Assembly: GCF_024806835.1 (NCBI RefSeq)
Contig: NZ_JANTYU010000002.1
Location: forward strand, 434,001-498,000
From: Xanthomonas sp. 3793
GTDB lineage: Bacteria > Pseudomonadota > Gammaproteobacteria > Xanthomonadales > Xanthomonadaceae
DNA length: 64,000 bases
Direction: 5' to 3'
How positions within the stretch are numbered: position 1 is the first letter of the stretch; each line of letters opens with the position of its first letter. The notes beneath the pieces are model-generated. The model did not search any database. It was not told where the DNA came from and saw only the letters and a program-made list of their open reading frames with translations. The translations under genes and the position numbers were made by a program. Shown in pieces: positions 61,148 to 64,000 of this stretch.

Positions 61148-62242
61148 TCAATCCGCCAGTGCGGGGTAGTCCGTATAGCCCTTGGCACCGCCACCGTACA
61201 GGGTGGCCTGGTCGACCTCTGTCAGCGGCGCGTTCTCGCGCAGCCGACGCACCAGATCCGGGTTGGCGATGAACGGGCGGCCGTAAGCGATCGCATCGGC
61301 GTAGCCGCTGCTGATGGCCTGTTCGGACATGCCGCGGTCGTAGCCGTTATTGGCGATCCACGCACCATCGAACTTGGCACGCAACGCGGCGTAGTCGAAG
61401 GCGATGTTGTCGCGCGGGCCGCCGGTGGCACCCTCGATCACGTGCACGAAGGCCAGCCCGCCGATCAGGTTGAGCCGCTCGACTGCACGTTCGAACAACG
61501 GCTGCGGATCGGAGTCGTGTGCGCCGTACACCGGGGTCACCGGCGACAGCCGCACGCCGGTGCGCTCGGCGCCGATTTCATCGGCGATGGCCTGCACCAC
61601 CTCGCTCAGCAGGCGCGTACGGTTTTCGATATCGCCGCCGTAGGCGTCGGTGCGCTTGTTAGAGCCATCGCGCAGGAACTGATCCAGCAGATAGCCGTTG
61701 GCGGCATGCACTTCCACGCCATCGAACCCGGCATCGATCGCATTGCGTGCGGCGATGCGGTAGTCCTCGATCAGCGCGGGGATTTCCTCCAGCGCCAGTG
61801 CGCGCGGCTCGGAGACATCTTCGAAGCCGTTCTTGGTGTAGGTCTTGCCTTCGGCGCGAATGGCGCTGGGCGCGACCGGTACTTCGCCAGGAGGCAGCAC
61901 GCTGGTATGCGAGACGCGGCCGACATGCCATAGCTGCAGCACGATCTTGCCGCCACGGCGGTGCACTGCATCGGTGACTGCGCGCCAGCCTTCGACCTGC
62001 GCCTGGGTGTGGATGCCGGGGGTGTCCAGATACCCCTGGCCGAGCGGGCTGATCTGCGTGCCTTCGGCGACGATCAGGCCGGCGGTGGCGCGCTGGCCGT
62101 AATACTCGGCGGCGAGCGGCGAGGGCACTTGGCCGGCGCCGGCGCGGTTGCGTGTCAGCGGCGCCATGATCACGCGGTTGGCAAGATCCAATGCGCCCAG
62201 GCGCACCGGGGAGAACAACGGAGATTCAGTGGATTTGGACAT
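61148..62242 (-). CDS. old yellow enzyme family alkene reductase (NemA-like)
   Basis: The 364-residue FMN-dependent TIM-barrel reductase has the flavin motifs PLTRNRAGAG, the His-Asn pair in VEVHAANGYLLDQF and the GGDIENRTRLL segment. It reduces electrophilic alkenes, nitroaromatics or maleimides with NAD(P)H. The ATG at 62242 (MSKSTES) is preferred to upstream in-frame codons. The MFS gene is divergent at 62486, so the gap may hold a shared regulatory region. The physiological substrate is unknown. Confidence 0.93.
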   Translation of the reverse strand: MSKSTESPLFSPVRLGALDLANRVIMAPLTRNRAGAGQVPSPLAAEYYGQRATAGLIVAEGTQISPLGQGYLDTPGIHTQAQVEGWRAVTDAVHRRGGKIVLQLWHVGRVSHTSVLPPGEVPVAPSAIRAEGKTYTKNGFEDVSEPRALALEEIPALIEDYRIAARNAIDAGFDGVEVHAANGYLLDQFLRDGSNKRTDAYGGDIENRTRLLSEVVQAIADEIGAERTGVRLSPVTPVYGAHDSDPQPLFERAVERLNLIGGLAFVHVIEGATGGPRDNIAFDYAALRAKFDGAWIANNGYDRGMSEQAISSGYADAIAYGRPFIANPDLVRRLRENAPLTEVDQATLYGGGAKGYTDYPALAD

Positions 62243-62485
62243 CAGCAACCAGTTCGAGTTGGATCGCGCCAGGCGCGGCACCACGCCGATCGCGGTGCCC
62301 CACAGCGATGGTGGCGGACCCAAGCAGATTCGAGCGACGTCAATAGGACACTGCGTCCCCACACCGCGTCAGGCCAGTGGAACTGTGATGTGCTGCGGAT
62401 CAGCGCTGAACCGTCATCGGCCGACACCTTTCGCCGATTGCTGCATTGCACAATAATAAGCCGCCCCGTCATCCTGGAGTCGGGC

Positions 62486-63697
62486 ATGTCCGATATCGAC
62501 CTCTCCGCGCCGCCGCGCGTGCCACGGCGCGACTACGTTCTGATCCTGCTTGCGCTGGCGATGGGCGGTTTTGCGATCGGCATCAGCGAGTTTTCCACGA
62601 TGGGCCTGATGACGCAGATCGCGCAGGGACTGCAGATCAGCGAACCGCAGGTGGGCCATGTCATCAGTGCCTATGCGCTGGGTGTGGTGGTCGGTGCGCC
62701 GTTGCTGGCGATCCTGGGCGCGCGCTGGCCGCGCCGCACCTTGTTGTTGTTGCTGATGGTGTTCTACGCGCTGGGCAACCTTGCCAGTGCGCTGGCGCCC
62801 AGCTATCACACGATGCTGTTGTGTCGCTTCATCGCCGGCCTGCCGCACGGCGCGTATTTCGGCGTCGCGTCCCTGGTTGCCGCCTCGATTAGTCCGCCCA
62901 ATCAACGCGCGACCGCAGTGGGGCGCGTGCTGTTGGGCCTGAGCGTTGCCTTGCTGGTGGGCAACCCGCTGGCGACCTGGCTGGGGCAACTCGTGAGCTG
63001 GCGTTGGGCGTATGCCTCGGTGTCGGTGATCGCGCTGGGCACGGTGGCGGCGGTGGCGGCGTTGCTGCCGCCTGCGCCGGACGAGCCACGTCAGCAGCCA
63101 CTGCGCGAGCTGCGTGCGTTCAATCAGCCGCAGGTGTGGCTGGCGTTGGCGATCGGTGCGGTGGGATTCTCGGGAATGTTCTGCGTTTTCAGTTACCTGG
63201 CGCCAACCTTGACGGCGGTCACCGGCGTCGCGCCTGCGCGCATTCCGTTGGCAATGGCCGCATTCGGCGTTGGCGGCGTGCTTGGCAGCATCCTGGGTGG
63301 GTGGTTATTCGACCGCATGCAGTTCCGCGCGGTGCCGGTGCTGCTGGTGTGGTCGATCGTGGTGATGCTGACCTTCCCGCTGGCCGCGCATTCGGGGCTT
63401 TGGGTGTTCGTCTCCATCGTGGCGGTTGGCACGATGGGCGCGCTGGCGCCTGCGTTGCAGACCCGCCTGATGGATGTGGCGGCCGAAGCGCAAACCTTGG
63501 CGGCAGCGTCCAACCATGCCGCCTTCAACACCGCAAATGCCTTGGGCCCCTGGTTGGGCGGCATGGCGATCACCGCGGGCTGGGGCTGGACCTCCACCGG
63601 GTACGTGGGTGCGGCCACGGCACTTGGCGGCTTACTGGTCTACGCGCTGGCGGTGTGGCAGGAGCAGCGCCAGCGCACGTTGGTGACCCACTGCTGA
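62486..63697 (+). CDS. MFS transporter, DHA1-type (AraJ-like)
   Basis: The 403-residue permease has twelve hydrophobic segments and MFS motifs (GARWPRRTLLLLL after TM2, RFIAGLPHGAYFGVASL in TM4, GGWLFDRMQFRA between TM8 and TM9). It is of the sugar-efflux/drug-proton antiporter type. The ATG at 62486 follows GGAGTCGGGC. It is divergent from the alkene reductase gene, suggesting joint regulation and detoxification, which is inference. A terminator-like hairpin lies at 63831. Confidence 0.92.
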   Translation: MSDIDLSAPPRVPRRDYVLILLALAMGGFAIGISEFSTMGLMTQIAQGLQISEPQVGHVISAYALGVVVGAPLLAILGARWPRRTLLLLLMVFYALGNLASALAPSYHTMLLCRFIAGLPHGAYFGVASLVAASISPPNQRATAVGRVLLGLSVALLVGNPLATWLGQLVSWRWAYASVSVIALGTVAAVAALLPPAPDEPRQQPLRELRAFNQPQVWLALAIGAVGFSGMFCVFSYLAPTLTAVTGVAPARIPLAMAAFGVGGVLGSILGGWLFDRMQFRAVPVLLVWSIVVMLTFPLAAHSGLWVFVSIVAVGTMGALAPALQTRLMDVAAEAQTLAAASNHAAFNTANALGPWLGGMAITAGWGWTSTGYVGAATALGGLLVYALAVWQEQRQRTLVTHC

Positions 63698-63830
63698 TGG
63701 GTTGCTCCGCGCAGCTGCGTTTGCCGGCCGGCGTGGGCTGCGCTGCTTGGGGTGGGCTGTTGACGTTGGGCCCGCGCCTTCCATCTGGGAAGCGTGCGAC
63801 GCCGGCTGACGGCGTGGCGGGCTGATCAAC

Positions 63831-63858
63831 ACGCGACAGCGCTTGTTCGCTGTCGCGT
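63831..63858 (+). terminator. hairpin after the MFS gene
   Basis: ACGCGACAGCG and CGCTGTCGCGT form an 11-bp perfect stem around CTTGTT, 133 bases after the MFS stop, without a T-tract. It is a probable terminator for the MFS gene or a stabilising structure. Confidence 0.45.
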
Positions 63859-63947
63859 CCCTGTGGGCGCCGCATGCGCGCATCCACGATCAACTCACAG
63901 CGATGTGTCGAGACTGCACGCTCAATGCAAGCGGACCGAACAGCGCC

Positions 63948-64000
63948 ATGACCGAATTCACTCCGCCGCCGTGGAAGCGGCCCACTCCCAAGCGAAAGAG
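63948..64000 (+). CDS. start of a further gene (partial, runs off window)
   Basis: ATG at 63948 is followed by an open frame MTEFTPPPWKRPTPKRK to the end of the window. The basic, Pro-rich N-terminus is all that is visible. There is no obvious ribosome site, so the gene call is tentative and no function is assigned. Confidence 0.4.
   Translation, partial: MTEFTPPPWKRPTPKRK

Overview
The window is chromosomal DNA of a Xanthomonas-type gammaproteobacterium. The evidence is the uniformly high GC and GC-rich third codon positions, the core gene order rpoE-rseA-mucD-lepA-lepB-rnc-era-recO, Xanthomonas-like protein sequences throughout, and dispersed intergenic repeats (GGGATTCGGGATT-type hairpins and a GTAG-headed REP pair). 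I see no tRNA, rRNA, CRISPR array, prophage or intact insertion sequence. Genes are densely packed, and many neighbours overlap by ATGA, GTGA or TGATG.

Layout. 1-6978: a divergent acyl-responsive XRE regulator and a valine/isobutyrate catabolic operon (mmsA, acyl-CoA dehydrogenase, enoyl-CoA hydratase, 3-hydroxyisobutyryl-CoA hydrolase, mmsB). 7287-8252: a CzcD-type zinc/cobalt exporter. 8333-8851: a lower-GC orphan gene that may be of immunity type. 9031-11124: a FadJ-like beta-oxidation enzyme. 11348-14539: the envelope stress module RpoE-RseA-MucD, with a candidate sigma-E promoter. 14711-20424: lepA, lepB, a DUF4845 gene, rnc, era and recO, separated in places by large hairpins. 20544-26822: a receiver-Hpt protein, rlmD, a CYTH protein, a FrnE-like DsbA protein, an FAD oxidoreductase and an iron-sulfur (6-4)-type photolyase. 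27316-31547: nagZ, hpt, a methylthioinosine phosphorylase, a cold-shock gene and an FAD monooxygenase.

31834-37813 (minus strand) is a fully overlapping DNA-repair operon. It encodes a metallo-beta-lactamase exonuclease, a small Arg-rich ORF, an ATP-dependent ligase, an Lhr-type helicase and the PdeM phosphoesterase. 38065-41942: a zinc ribbon protein with a bactofilin, a CHASE3-GAF-GGDEF cyclase and two Ala-rich lipoproteins. 42066-49391: a thiolase, a lipoprotein-type subtilisin autotransporter, a leucine/valine dehydrogenase, a Sel1-prolyl hydroxylase fusion and a YgjP-like metallopeptidase. 49812-54750: small proteins, an MscS channel and an ECF sigma/anti-sigma/DUF4097 operon. 54939-64000: a YegD-like Hsp70, a SlyD-like isomerase, a second CDF transporter, a PhnA-like protein, a secreted DUF6491-like protein, an L,D-transpeptidase, an OYE-family reductase, an MFS exporter and the first codons of one more gene.

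The genes form several linked jobs: branched-chain amino acid use (leucine/valine dehydrogenase, valine operon, thiolase, FadJ), envelope stress and wall upkeep (RpoE/MucD, NagZ, LD-transpeptidase, the autotransporter) and DNA repair (photolyase, ligase operon, RecO). The least explained structure is a 143-bp element with terminal inverted repeats at 26821-26963, which has related copies near 31760 and 52102. Next are the 24-bp perfect hairpin between era and recO, the translationally coupled 77-codon ORF in the ligase operon, and the orphan gene at 8333-8851.
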